Positions 1-8,298 of a stretch of 29,729 nt of DNA are shown one piece after another (the stretch's first letter is position 1; each line of letters starts with the position of its first letter). The notes beneath the pieces were generated by a model, which was not told where the DNA came from, did no database searches, and saw only the letters and a program-made list of their open reading frames with translations. This DNA comes from CAZYME01 sp964648115 (GTDB taxonomy: Bacteria; Pseudomonadota; Gammaproteobacteria; Legionellales; Legionellaceae), in the NCBI GenBank assembly GCA_964648115.1, contig CAZYME010000030.1:1-29729 (forward strand), given 5' to 3'. The translations under genes and the position numbers were made by a program.

Positions 1-94
1 ATGCAATTTAAAAAAGTCGCTTAACTAGTGTGTATCAAATTGCTTGACCACATCAACCCTCTACAAGGGATTAAATCATTCTAAGGAGCTCTTT

Positions 95-235
95 GTGGCA
101 TTTATTCGCTCACCTCAATAGTTTGCGTTGCTTGCTAAGAGTCAGCGTAAAAAACTTAAACTCAGTCGCAGGTTGGGAGCTTGGTTGGGTTGAAGCAGAA
201 AACCATTTCAGCATTTGAAAATAAACCTGAGAAAT
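95..235 (+). pseudogene. Broken HipB-like (XRE family) antitoxin
   Basis: A ribosome site (aaggag, 83-88) is followed by a GTG at 95. From there the reading runs into a HipB-type helix-turn-helix antitoxin: AFIRSPQ, an in-frame TAG at 119-121, then FALLAKSQRKKLKLS. After a frame change near 160 it continues as TQSQVGSLVGLKQKTISAFE and NKPEK. The pattern (QRKKLKLTQ..VG.LVGLKQ.TIS.FE) is the DNA-binding core of HipB-like antitoxins, which repress their own operon and neutralise HipA-type kinase toxins. One stop and one frameshift make this a pseudogene. No intact hipA follows. A short stretch after 235 could be the start of hipA, but I cannot separate it from the alanine-dehydrogenase remnant. 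Confidence 0.7.
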
Positions 236-288
236 TAATTTTGAAAAAGCTAAACGTGCTGGTGCTCTATTTACCGAACTATGGGATG

Positions 289-396
289 GACACTTGTTGA
301 ATGGTTTAAATGTGCATATGGGTATGATTACATACGAAGCGGTGGCCCGCGATCTAGGTTTTGACTTATATTGCAGCAACGGATGCATTGGCTAGC
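289..396 (+). pseudogene. Alanine dehydrogenase C-terminal remnant
   Basis: One frame reads HLLNGLNVHMGMITYEAVAR then DLGFD. This resembles the C-terminal end of alanine dehydrogenase, where families show LxxGLNxxxGxxTxEAVAxxLG. After a one-base shift near 365 the reading continues IAATDALAS and stops, which is a plausible enzyme terminus. Only about 35 codons are left, with no start codon or catalytic domain. It adjoins the hipB remnant directly, so the region looks like a deletion junction. The identification rests on one motif recalled from the family. Confidence 0.5.
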
Positions 397-406
397 TAGC
401 TTGTCC

Positions 407-622
407 TAGCCCGTATGCAGCGAAGCGGAATGAGGGGGTACTGATCACTACCATTAAGTTAAGGTAAGACTGTCGTCCCCGCAAAGGCGGGGGATCCATT
501 TTTCCCATTGCTCCTAGCCTGAGTCAGGGATGGATTCCCGCCTTCGCGGGAATGACAAAATCTCTTAACTTAATGGCAGTGGGGATAGTGATGCCCCATT
601 CCGCTTCGCTACATACGAGCTA
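407..622. repeat. Nested inverted-repeat element (MITE-like)
   Basis: The outer arms (about 407-463 and 563-622) are imperfect inverted repeats of roughly 55 bp. They read tagcccgtatgcagcgaagc on the left and, on the reverse complement of the right arm, tagctcgtatgtagcgaagc. Both end inward with ccattaagttaag. Inside lies a second inverted pair: gtcgtccccgc at about 472 and gcgggaatgac ending at 555. This inner pair is the same kind of short palindrome seen near 23525. No coding capacity and no convincing target duplication were seen. Confidence 0.75.
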
Positions 623-628
623 TATTTT

Positions 629-1228
629 TTAATTAGGGGAGTCTAGTCTTGCTTGAGCTCCATGATCCTCTATGTCTTCTATGTCTTCTATGTCTTCATG
701 GATTATCGCCAAAGAAGCTTTATTTTTGCGGGCATAAAATTGATTACCATTGGGTGATTTAACAAAATCAGCCCATTTGTCTAAATGTTTTACGGCCTGA
801 ATCTGACATTGCTCATTACGTATTGGATCTCCCCAAATGGGTGAAGCAGCCCAATATTGCATTCTGATTGGTAAGCCTTGAAAGCTTTTTAGACGCATGC
901 ATTCAGCCATTAGTTCAGCTTGTTGAGGATCCGTAAGCATGTATTTGGCTAAAGCATATGCGTACTCAGCTTCATTAATTTTAGATACTATTTGATCCAT
1001 AAGAATTTTATAATTTGCAATTATCTCTTTACTGGGCTTTTCCTGAAATTGAGAAAAAAAAACAAGTAAATTACTGACAAAAAGATTTATTGCCTCATCA
1101 GAGGCACAACGTCCTCCTTCACATTCTACGGCCCGTAGTTGCGCAAAATCCATGACAAGTAAATTTTCTAATGGTGTAAAATCAGGCGCGTTATCATTTT
1201 TTTGCGATGAGGCGTTATATTTGGGCAT
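629..1228 (-). CDS. Hypothetical protein, 199 aa
   Basis: I do not recognise this protein. It is soluble, with no signal peptide or membrane segment, and largely helical by composition. It has a Cys pair near residues 36-41 (CEGGRC). Residues 82-110 (YKILMDQIVSKINEAEYAYA onward) look like helical packing. Near the C-terminus three DIE triplets are encoded by a perfect 9-bp DNA repeat. An aaggaa ribosome site lies a few bases before the ATG at 1228. The 3' end abuts the inverted-repeat element at 407-622. It is separated from mrcA, upstream on the same strand, by 27 bases, so the two may be co-transcribed. Confidence 0.65.
   Translation of the reverse strand: MPKYNASSQKNDNAPDFTPLENLLVMDFAQLRAVECEGGRCASDEAINLFVSNLLVFFSQFQEKPSKEIIANYKILMDQIVSKINEAEYAYALAKYMLTDPQQAELMAECMRLKSFQGLPIRMQYWAASPIWGDPIRNEQCQIQAVKHLDKWADFVKSPNGNQFYARKNKASLAIIHEDIEDIEDIEDHGAQARLDSPN
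671..697. repeat. Three tandem 9-bp repeats inside a gene
   Basis: The unit tatgtcttc occurs three times in a row. On the minus strand it encodes DIE-DIE-DIE near the C-terminus of the 199-residue hypothetical protein. The unit length is a multiple of three, so copy-number change would keep the frame. Confidence 0.85.
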
Positions 1229-1255
1229 TATATTTCCTTAGTGCTGTTAGATGAT

Positions 1256-3625
1256 TTAAAACAGATGTTCTTGAGCGTCTGTTATTTGTGGACCTGATGT
1301 AGTATTCGCCATGGAGCTAGAATCGTCTGCTCCTGGCAGTGTTCCTTCCTTGAAATACTCGATAATTGCATTCTGTTGATTTGGTTTTGCAAGTAAACCA
1401 TTACTGGGATTTATATGTGCTTCCACTACGTTTGCTGGCGGCTTCATTAGATGCTCAGGCTGGTCTTTTAATGCAACTTTCATGAAATCAATCCATATCG
1501 GAAGGGCGAGCATTGCTGCGTATTCATGAAGAGAGCGGGGGGTGTCGAAGCCTACCCAGGTGGTTACTACTAAATCTGGGTTATAGCCTGCAAACCATGC
1601 ATCTACTTGTTCATTGGTGGTGCCTGTTTTGCCTGCAAGATCTTGGCGATTTAATACCATCGCATCGTGCGCTGTTCCATGTTGTACCACACCCATAAGT
1701 GCGGAATTCATCAAGAAAGCCACGTCCTCAGGAATAACCCGTGGTGCAATGACGTCAGGATCAATATATTTCTCAGTACAAGGATTGCAGACGTAAGCGG
1801 GTTTTGCTTGTAAAAGAACCTTTCCATCATTATTCGTGATGCGATCAATTAAGTAAGGCTCAATTTTGTAGCCACCATTTGCAAAAACGGCATAAGCAGC
1901 AGCTAGATCCATCGGGCTCACTGATAAACTACCCAGCGCAAGCGACAGCGTTTTTGGCAAATTTGCTTTTTGGAAGCCAAAATGAGTAGCAAAATCAACA
2001 GCATAGTTAATTCCGATATCATCAAGTATACGAATCGAAATAACATTGACTGAATGCGCCAGCGCTTCTTTCATGCGGGTTGGGCCATTGAAGGTGTATT
2101 TGACGTTATGAGGCCGCCATAAATTGGCTTGGCTGGGGTCGTCGATTACAACGGGAGCGTCATTGATCATAGTAGCTAAGGTATAGCCTTTGTTTAAAGC
2201 TGCTGCGTAGATAAAAGGCTTGAAGCTCGAGCCTGGTTGTCTACCAGATTGCGTGGCGCGGTTGAACTTACTCTTTTGAAAGTTAAGCCCACCTACTAAC
2301 GATTCAATTGCGCCATTCTTAGGATTTAAGGCAACTAAAGCGGCTTCTATTTGTGGTATTTGGGTCAGATACCATTGGTCCTCGTGTGAACGCACGTAAA
2401 CAATGTCTCCTACAGCAACCACTTGGTTGGCTTGAGTAGGCGCTTTACCCATCCAACCTCTTTTAATCGCTGGACGGGCCCAGGATAAACCTTGCCATGG
2501 TATGGTAAATGTTTGCCCATGACGCGTGGCTGCAGTAGCAGTTTGCCCTTCAACGGACAAAATGATCGCGGGTTCTAAATCATTGACTACAGGATATTCA
2601 CTTAATATGCGATGCAATCCATCAGGAGATTTATCAATCTCCCCAATTTTAGCAACCGGACCACGATAGCCATGGCGTTTATCGTAAGCTAATAAATTGT
2701 TTTCAACGACTTGATTGGCCGTCTTTTGGAAGGGGCCTTTAATGGTGGTATAAACTTTATAGCCTTTGGTATAAGCATCCGCACCAAAATGCTCGAAGAG
2801 GGATTGACGAATCATTTCTGCTACGTACGGGGCGTCAACTTGAACGCCTGTACCATGAAATTTTGCAGTAATCGGTTCGGCAATGGCTTCTTGGTATTGC
2901 TCGTTAGTTATGTATTTTTCTTCAAGCAGACGCTCTAAAACATGATCCCGGCGTTTTTTGGCAGCAAGCGGATTAGCAATTGGGTTCTGTGTTGAGGGTG
3001 CTTGCGGTAGGCCGGCAATCATAGCTAGTTGTGCGAGATCCAATTCTTTTAGTGTTTTACCATAATAAATATTAGCTGCAGCACCTACGCCATAAGCACG
3101 GTTGCCTAAGTAAATTTTGTTTAGATATAGCTCAAGAATTTTTTCTTTACTCAATTCACGATCAATTTTGATTGCTAACATGATTTCATTGAATTTGCGT
3201 AAGAAGGTTTTTTTACGATTTAAGAAGAAATTTCTAGCGACTTGCATGGTGATGGTACTGCCGCCTTGCGATTTGGTGCCGGTTTGAATCATGCGCACTC
3301 CTGCGCGCGCTAAACCTAAAACGTCTACGCCAGGGTGATCAAAGAAGCGCTGATCTTCCGTTGCCACGAGGGCTCGTACTAATGTTGGAGGTATTTCTTC
3401 ATAAGTAACTGGGATACGCCGCTTCTCTCCGTATTCTTGAATTAGCAAACCTTCCTGAGTATATATCCGCAACGGGACTTGTAATTGAACGGTTTTTAAT
3501 GAATCCACATTGGGTAGCTGGCTTGCAAGATAGATATAAAGAAAGCCTGCACAAATGAGGAAAAGAAAAAATACGCTTAGAAGAGCGCCTAAGCTTTTAA
3601 GCCAAAAATACCCGGTTTTTTTCAT
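1256..3625 (-). CDS. mrcA: Penicillin-binding protein 1A, bifunctional
   Basis: Class A penicillin-binding protein that polymerises glycan strands and cross-links peptides in the periplasm. A short cytoplasmic start is followed by one membrane anchor (about residues 12-34). The glycosyltransferase domain (about 55-230) carries ATEDQRFF with the catalytic Glu at 90, and GGSTITMQ at 121-128. An OB-like linker region spans about 310-425. The transpeptidase domain has the active-site SSFK (Ser466, Lys469), SVN (525-527) and KTGT (666-669). At 789 residues it is full length for PBP1A. In many gammaproteobacteria mrcA is divergent from pilMNOPQ; that neighbour is not seen here. No strong ribosome site precedes the ATG. 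Confidence 0.96.
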   Translation of the reverse strand: MKKTGYFWLKSLGALLSVFFLFLICAGFLYIYLASQLPNVDSLKTVQLQVPLRIYTQEGLLIQEYGEKRRIPVTYEEIPPTLVRALVATEDQRFFDHPGVDVLGLARAGVRMIQTGTKSQGGSTITMQVARNFFLNRKKTFLRKFNEIMLAIKIDRELSKEKILELYLNKIYLGNRAYGVGAAANIYYGKTLKELDLAQLAMIAGLPQAPSTQNPIANPLAAKKRRDHVLERLLEEKYITNEQYQEAIAEPITAKFHGTGVQVDAPYVAEMIRQSLFEHFGADAYTKGYKVYTTIKGPFQKTANQVVENNLLAYDKRHGYRGPVAKIGEIDKSPDGLHRILSEYPVVNDLEPAIILSVEGQTATAATRHGQTFTIPWQGLSWARPAIKRGWMGKAPTQANQVVAVGDIVYVRSHEDQWYLTQIPQIEAALVALNPKNGAIESLVGGLNFQKSKFNRATQSGRQPGSSFKPFIYAAALNKGYTLATMINDAPVVIDDPSQANLWRPHNVKYTFNGPTRMKEALAHSVNVISIRILDDIGINYAVDFATHFGFQKANLPKTLSLALGSLSVSPMDLAAAYAVFANGGYKIEPYLIDRITNNDGKVLLQAKPAYVCNPCTEKYIDPDVIAPRVIPEDVAFLMNSALMGVVQHGTAHDAMVLNRQDLAGKTGTTNEQVDAWFAGYNPDLVVTTWVGFDTPRSLHEYAAMLALPIWIDFMKVALKDQPEHLMKPPANVVEAHINPSNGLLAKPNQQNAIIEYFKEGTLPGADDSSSMANTTSGPQITDAQEHLF

Positions 3626-3752
3626 GTTTAATTAAATTCGCATTCAAAATATATGATATATCTTTGATTATATCGTGAATTGCTAGCATTATGCGAATAA
3701 TTAGAAAAATCGGGTGCAACTCTCATATGGGCAAAAATTTGTTTATTTTGCG

Positions 3753-3911
3753 CAGATAGGGAGTTGTAGGCTCCTCGCCCATTGATGGGAGAGGATGCCC
3801 GACAGGGCAGGTGAGCGTAGATTCAAATCAAAAAACATACTTTTTGTTATAAATATTTGATCATCCCTCATCTGCCCTGTCGGGCACCTTCTCCCCTCGC
3901 GGGGCGAAGGG
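3753..3911. repeat. Dispersed ~150-bp inverted-repeat element, copy A
   Basis: The main content of the gap between mrcA and the 282-residue gene. Two arms containing gcccgacagggcag and its complement ctgccctgtcgggc face each other across an AT-rich centre. A gagaaggtgcc-type outer part ends in ctcgcggggcgaagg. A nearly identical copy lies at 7263-7411, including the flank 'agatag...gtagg.tcctcg'. Half an element lies at 14116-14168 in the opposite orientation. It can fold into a long hairpin and has no coding capacity. Confidence 0.85.
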
Positions 3912-3958
3912 ATCACATTAATGTTGCGGCTTGGCTAGTCGAAAAAATTGGTGCAATT

Positions 3959-4807
3959 TTAGATGTCATTGCTAGAAGGTGAGCGTCGCCCCTGGCTTTC
4001 ATCATTTTCAAAAAGAAGCTCAACCGCAAATCTCGAAGCTGACCTTGCCAAGGCAGCAAATCCAAACCTAGGATAGGTGGTTGCGTGTGGAAAGCTAATT
4101 GGGCGTTGTGATGGGTTTGCTTGAGTCCTGAGGCTAATCAGACGCCGGTTTTCTGCGAGTAAACGCTGGTTTTCAGCAGCCAATCGCTGAGATATTTGCT
4201 CTTCTTCTACTATCCTAGCTATTTGTCTATTGATTTTATCCCGGGTTTCTTGGGGCCTTAGACCTAAAGTTGGGAATAGATTTGCCTCTAGTAGTGTTTT
4301 TAGCGGTATAGTTGGTAAATACTCTTCCTGTGCTATGGTTTCTTGTGGCGACGTTGGCAAAGTTTCCTCTTGGGCATCCGTTGCCGTTTGAACCAGGATA
4401 AATGGGTCTTCATCCAGGTCTGTTTTTTCCTGCGTGGAGCTTTGCAGAAAGGCCTGTGAATTAAGGACTAAAGCCATTAATTGTTGCTGTAGCTCTTCGC
4501 TAGTAGGTATTTTGTGTCCTCTGATAAGCTGCTCATGTAAAGGCTCATCTAAAGAAGTTAGCCCTTGTACTTCTGCTGGCTTCAAAAAAACCGTTAATGA
4601 AACGATATTATTTAGTAGTTCACGTAACAATATGCTATGAGCAGAATCTTCCTCTGAGGCTCGATCAATAAGATCATCTAGCAGGACATATATTTCACCT
4701 GCGGGTTTATTAGAAAAACTTTCTATTTCATGCTCTTCTACGGGGGTTTTAGTGTGATGAACGATTACAGCAATTAACGCGAGGTGGAGCTCACTTAAAC
4801 GGGACAT
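3959..4807 (-). CDS. Hypothetical coiled-coil protein, 282 aa
   Basis: Not recognised. The N-terminal 120 residues are helical and hydrophobic-patterned without a signal peptide. Residues about 120-175 are acidic, Thr/Gln/Glu-rich and probably disordered. Residues about 190-228 form a heptad-patterned coiled coil (RLAAENQRLLAENRRLISLR). The C-terminal tail is Ser/Glu/Asp-rich. A clear aaggag ribosome site precedes the ATG at 4807. It is divergent from fimV, with a 273-bp intergenic region that contains a perfect palindrome. A soluble protein with a coiled coil and a polar tail fits a secreted-effector profile in Legionellales, but the sequence alone does not show this. Confidence 0.7.
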   Translation of the reverse strand: MSRLSELHLALIAVIVHHTKTPVEEHEIESFSNKPAGEIYVLLDDLIDRASEEDSAHSILLRELLNNIVSLTVFLKPAEVQGLTSLDEPLHEQLIRGHKIPTSEELQQQLMALVLNSQAFLQSSTQEKTDLDEDPFILVQTATDAQEETLPTSPQETIAQEEYLPTIPLKTLLEANLFPTLGLRPQETRDKINRQIARIVEEEQISQRLAAENQRLLAENRRLISLRTQANPSQRPISFPHATTYPRFGFAALARSASRFAVELLFENDESQGRRSPSSNDI

Positions 4808-4948
4808 AAATTCTCCTTAATTGACAAGCTGTATTGTGATCTTTCACTATATTTAATTGGCTAGATGAGCGCAAGAGCGGCGCGGGTTTTGATGACTTGT
4901 TCCTATGAAACCCGGCTGTCGCTGCGCGCCAACCAGGGCAGGGTTATA

Positions 4949-4980
4949 AAAACTCGCATGTTTGCAAACATGCGAGTTTT
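4949..4980. repeat. Perfect 32-bp palindrome in divergent region
   Basis: aaaactcgcatgtttg is followed immediately by its exact reverse complement. As RNA it gives a 14-bp stem with a TGCA loop and U-rich flanks on both strands, like a bidirectional terminator. However, it lies between two divergent start codons, where a terminator is unexpected. A second inverted pair (cgggttt at 4883 and aaacccg at 4908) lies just to the left. It could be an operator, a relic of a lost gene, or a terminator that insulates one promoter. Confidence 0.75.
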
Positions 4981-5080
4981 AAATAGGTGAAGCCTGCTTA
5001 TTGAATGCTAGAAGTTATAATGATACTTTTGCTGAACAGTTAGCAAATTAGTTGCTGGTCTCAGACGCAGGGAGCGCTGA

Positions 5081-7162
5081 TTGAAAAAAAGTGCTTTATA
5101 TACCGTTATGTTGTCGCTTCTATCTTCCATCAGCGCATATGCTATGGGTTTAGGTGACATAAAGGTTACTTCATATCTCGATCAGCCTTTTAGTGCTGAT
5201 ATCGAACTCATTGATGTTGGTAATATCCCCCTGTCTGGAATTAAGGTAAATCTAGCGTCAGCTGAAGATTTTGAACGAATGGGGCTTGAACGAGCTTACG
5301 CCTTAAGCCTGTTAATTTTTAATGTTGAGAAGCACGCAAATGGAAAAGCATTTATTAAAGTGAGTTCCATTGAAAGGATCACAGACCCTTTTATGCAAGT
5401 TTTAGTCGACTTAGCATGGGCTGAAGGGCAAGTGTATCGTGCTTATACGGTTTTATTAGATCCACCGAACTATCAGCTTTCTGTGGTTAAACATCAATTA
5501 AACAATATTGTAAAACGTCAGTATGATAGACAACCATCAAAGCAGGGGGCTGCTAAACACGAGACAAGTACCCAGATAGAGCGCGCTCCTGTAGGAGACA
5601 CTGGGTCTGAATATCGGGGCACAGCTACCTATGGCCCAACGCTAGCGAATGAAACCATCTGGCAAATTGCACAGCACTATAAAACAGGAGATGTCTCTCT
5701 CCAGCAGATCATTCTTGCTATCGTTGGGACAAATCCACAATCATTTACCGAGGGTAATTTAAATGGACTGAAAGATGCTTCTCGTTTACAGATACCTGCT
5801 AACAGCGCTATAGATAGAGTACCTGTAGCGCTAGCCAGACTTGAAGTGCTTGCGCATGATAAGGCCTGGCAAACGAGAGCACCTATTGTGCATGCGCTTA
5901 TGCCTCCTTATATCGACACTGCCGCACCTGCTGCTTCTGGCAATGAATCGCAAGTAGTGCCTGTTGTGCGCATGGCTGATCGCTCTGAAATTCCAACCGC
6001 TCCTGCTTTCTCTGCTTCGGCTGCAGTGACTCCTGTTCAACGCTTTTTGCCACTTATGTCGTCACTTTTATCTGTTGGAGAAGATGCTGCCGTGTCTAAC
6101 GGTGTTTCCAAGAATAAATCAGCCGTAACGCAGCAAGCCAGGGTTAATGCGGACATGGATATTGCTGCGGCAGCTATTGCGTCAGTTCGTGAGGTTAATG
6201 CGGTGTTGGTCGAACAATTGCGAACGCTACAGACGGAAAATAAACGCTTACAGCAAAAATTGACTGCGCGTAATCAAGAAATGCAACAATTACGTAATAA
6301 AGTAAATGTCTTGTTGGAGCGACAAGGCGTTTTAGGTCAGGTTAGCAAACAACATTTGGATACGGAAAAAAATAGTATTCTTCCATGGTTTTTACTCCTG
6401 TTAGTGTTAGGAGGATGTGGGTTTTTCTATTGGACATTTTGGATTCGGCCCAAGAGGGCACATCTAGAAGAGGTTGCAGCAGCCAGCGAGACTCCATCAT
6501 TAGAGCCAACTCCATCTCCAGAGCCAACCACCTCTCAAGAGTCAGCTCCATCTCCAGAGCCAACCACTTCTCAAGAGCCAGCTCCATCTCAAGAGCCAAT
6601 CACTTCTCAGCTTATTGAAGATGAGCCTGTGGTAGCCAATGAACCTGTTGAGCAAGTGGTTGTGAATACAATTGACGCGTCACCGATAGAGCCGCCTCTT
6701 CAGGAAGCGGAAACTGAGAGTGATAGCATACCGGCATTGGAAACAATATCACCTGCTCCAGTTGAGGTGATCGAGGAGCCAGTTGCTGCACCCATAGAGG
6801 AAGAGGATCCACCGCAACAAGAGACACCAGTTGATGAAAAGGAGCAAGTCATTGAGTTTGAGCCAGGATTGCTACCCCCAACCGAATCTCCTGAAGAAGA
6901 TAGGTCTGTTTCTGATGAGATAGATGATAACAGCATTGAATTCGTATTAAATCCTGTCGAAGACGTGCCACCACCAGAAGAGAAAACACAGCCAGTAAAA
7001 AGTAAGGCTGCATTAGAGACTTTGTTGGGCTTAGCCAAAACTTATATCGGCATGGATGATATTGAAAGCGCTAAGCAATCGCTGCAAGAAGTATTGGAAT
7101 TTGGTAATGAAAAGCAAAAAGCGGCGGCAAAAAGTTTGTTGGATGAATTGGATAAAAAATAA
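5081..7162 (+). CDS. fimV: FimV-like polar hub / pilus assembly protein
   Basis: FimV organises type IV pilus assembly and polar localisation by linking peptidoglycan to cytoplasmic partners. Domain order: signal peptide (1-21, ending AYA); the FimV N-terminal domain starting GLGDIKVTSYLDQPFSA (23-39); a LysM-like peptidoglycan-binding region (about 183-240, YGPTLANETIWQIA); a coiled coil (about 372-415); one membrane helix (433-455); an acidic, Pro/Glu-rich cytoplasmic stretch (460-630); and the C-terminal TPR-like FimV motif (about 642-693, ALETLLGLAKTYIGMDDIES). The start is TTG at 5081 with agggag about 7 bases upstream; the signal peptide supports it. Three 12-residue repeats lie at 475-510. 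It lies upstream of truA-trpFBA as in Legionella and Pseudomonas, separated by repeat copy B. Confidence 0.93.
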   Translation: MKKSALYTVMLSLLSSISAYAMGLGDIKVTSYLDQPFSADIELIDVGNIPLSGIKVNLASAEDFERMGLERAYALSLLIFNVEKHANGKAFIKVSSIERITDPFMQVLVDLAWAEGQVYRAYTVLLDPPNYQLSVVKHQLNNIVKRQYDRQPSKQGAAKHETSTQIERAPVGDTGSEYRGTATYGPTLANETIWQIAQHYKTGDVSLQQIILAIVGTNPQSFTEGNLNGLKDASRLQIPANSAIDRVPVALARLEVLAHDKAWQTRAPIVHALMPPYIDTAAPAASGNESQVVPVVRMADRSEIPTAPAFSASAAVTPVQRFLPLMSSLLSVGEDAAVSNGVSKNKSAVTQQARVNADMDIAAAAIASVREVNAVLVEQLRTLQTENKRLQQKLTARNQEMQQLRNKVNVLLERQGVLGQVSKQHLDTEKNSILPWFLLLLVLGGCGFFYWTFWIRPKRAHLEEVAAASETPSLEPTPSPEPTTSQESAPSPEPTTSQEPAPSQEPITSQLIEDEPVVANEPVEQVVVNTIDASPIEPPLQEAETESDSIPALETISPAPVEVIEEPVAAPIEEEDPPQQETPVDEKEQVIEFEPGLLPPTESPEEDRSVSDEIDDNSIEFVLNPVEDVPPPEEKTQPVKSKAALETLLGLAKTYIGMDDIESAKQSLQEVLEFGNEKQKAAAKSLLDELDKK
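6503..6610. repeat. Three 36-bp tandem repeats in fimV
   Basis: Encodes EPTPSPEPTTSQ and two variants in the flexible cytoplasmic linker of FimV. The copies differ at a few bases, so this is an older expansion and not a fresh one. The unit length keeps the frame. Linker length could vary between strains. Confidence 0.85.
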
Positions 7163-7262
7163 AAATATGATGTTTCGAGAGCTTCAATACGAACGGATCT
7201 AATTATTTGCCCCCCTCTGTGGCGACGGCAGCTCTCTATCAATTGAGAGTTATTGCTTTTAG

Positions 7263-7411
7263 ACAGATAGCGAATCGTAGGTTCCTCGCGCATTGATGGG
7301 AGAGGATGCCCGACAGGGCAGGTGAGGGTAGATCAAATAAAAAATACATTTTATTTTTTAATCACCCCTCATCCGCCCTGTCGGGCACCTTCTCCCCTCG
7401 CGGGGCGAAGG
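7263..7411. repeat. Dispersed ~150-bp inverted-repeat element, copy B
   Basis: Same element as at 3753-3911: gcccgacagggcag, an AT-rich centre, then gccctgtcgggcacc and ctcgcggggcgaagg. It fills much of the fimV-truA gap (7163-7506). The centre is shorter and richer in A/T than in copy A. Its long hairpin may end fimV transcription, but no U-tract marks a standard terminator. Nothing else of note was seen in this gap. Confidence 0.85.
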
Positions 7412-7506
7412 ACCGCAATTTTCAATATGAGAATCACCACCCTGCTACCTATCTAGACAAATCAAGCATGGTGTTATACATTGGCCGTTTTTAGTGAGAA
7501 TTGCGA

Positions 7507-8298
7507 ATGCGTATTGCCTTGATGGTTGAATACGATGGTAGCCAATATCATGGTTGGCAAGCGCAAACAGGCCTCCATACCGTTCAACAGATGTTAGAGC
7601 ATGCGTTGAGCCGGGTTGCTGATCGAGAAGTAAGTGTTGTTTGTGCCGGTAGAACAGATACTGGCGTGCACGCAACCAATCAGATTGTTCATTTCGACTG
7701 TGAATCAGAACGAACTATTCGTGCATGGATACACGGTGCCAACACTTATTTGCCAAAAGATATCTGTGTGAAATGGGGCAGAGAAATGCCAGAAGATTTT
7801 CATGCGCGGTATTCTGCTGAGTCAAGACGTTATCGATATGTTATCTATAACTCCCCTATAAGACCCGCTCTGCTGCGCAGCAACGTTACTTGGCAGTATC
7901 GCCCTTTGGATCATCGTTTGATGCATGAGGCCGGCCAAAGCTTACTCGGTGAGCAAGATTTTACATCTTTCCGCTCCTTGGAGTGCCAATCTAAAACCCC
8001 TATGCGCAATATCCATAGTCTTGCAGTCGAGCGCAATGGTGATTTAATGACCATTGATATTTGTGCTAATGCATTTTTACATCATATGGTCAGGAATATT
8101 GCTGGTGTTTTAATTACTGTTGGTTCAGGGCGACGGCCTGTACCCTGGGTTCACGAAGTATTATTGGCTAAAGACAGAAAATTAGGTGCAGAAACAGCGC
8201 CACCTTACGGGCTTTATTTAGTAGGGGTTAATTATCCATCTAATTTTCATGTGCCTCAATCCGTCACTGGTCCTATGTTTATTTTAGGAAACGTATGA
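7507..8298 (+). CDS. truA: tRNA pseudouridine(38-40) synthase
   Basis: Converts uridines 38-40 in the anticodon arm of many tRNAs to pseudouridine. The catalytic motif AGRTDTGVHA is present, with the nucleophilic Asp at residue 51 from this start. The N-terminal MRIALMVEYDGSQYHGWQ is typical of TruA. The ATG at 7507 is preferred over the TTG two codons upstream because it gives the usual family N-terminus. With 263 residues it is full length. Its stop overlaps the trpF start by 4 bp (ATGA), which suggests translational coupling. It heads the truA-trpF-trpB-trpA-glnS run. Confidence 0.96.
   Translation: MRIALMVEYDGSQYHGWQAQTGLHTVQQMLEHALSRVADREVSVVCAGRTDTGVHATNQIVHFDCESERTIRAWIHGANTYLPKDICVKWGREMPEDFHARYSAESRRYRYVIYNSPIRPALLRSNVTWQYRPLDHRLMHEAGQSLLGEQDFTSFRSLECQSKTPMRNIHSLAVERNGDLMTIDICANAFLHHMVRNIAGVLITVGSGRRPVPWVHEVLLAKDRKLGAETAPPYGLYLVGVNYPSNFHVPQSVTGPMFILGNV

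Noticed and set aside
5001..5021. fimV promoter ttgaat and tataat
   Set aside because: The spacing is only 9 bases; the tataat may be a real -10, but no -35 fits.
6342..6827. Open frames on both strands across the fimV repeat region, including a Leu/Glu/Met-rich repeat protein
   Set aside because: They are mirrors of the Pro/Glu/Ser codon repeats of fimV and have no ribosome site or family likeness.
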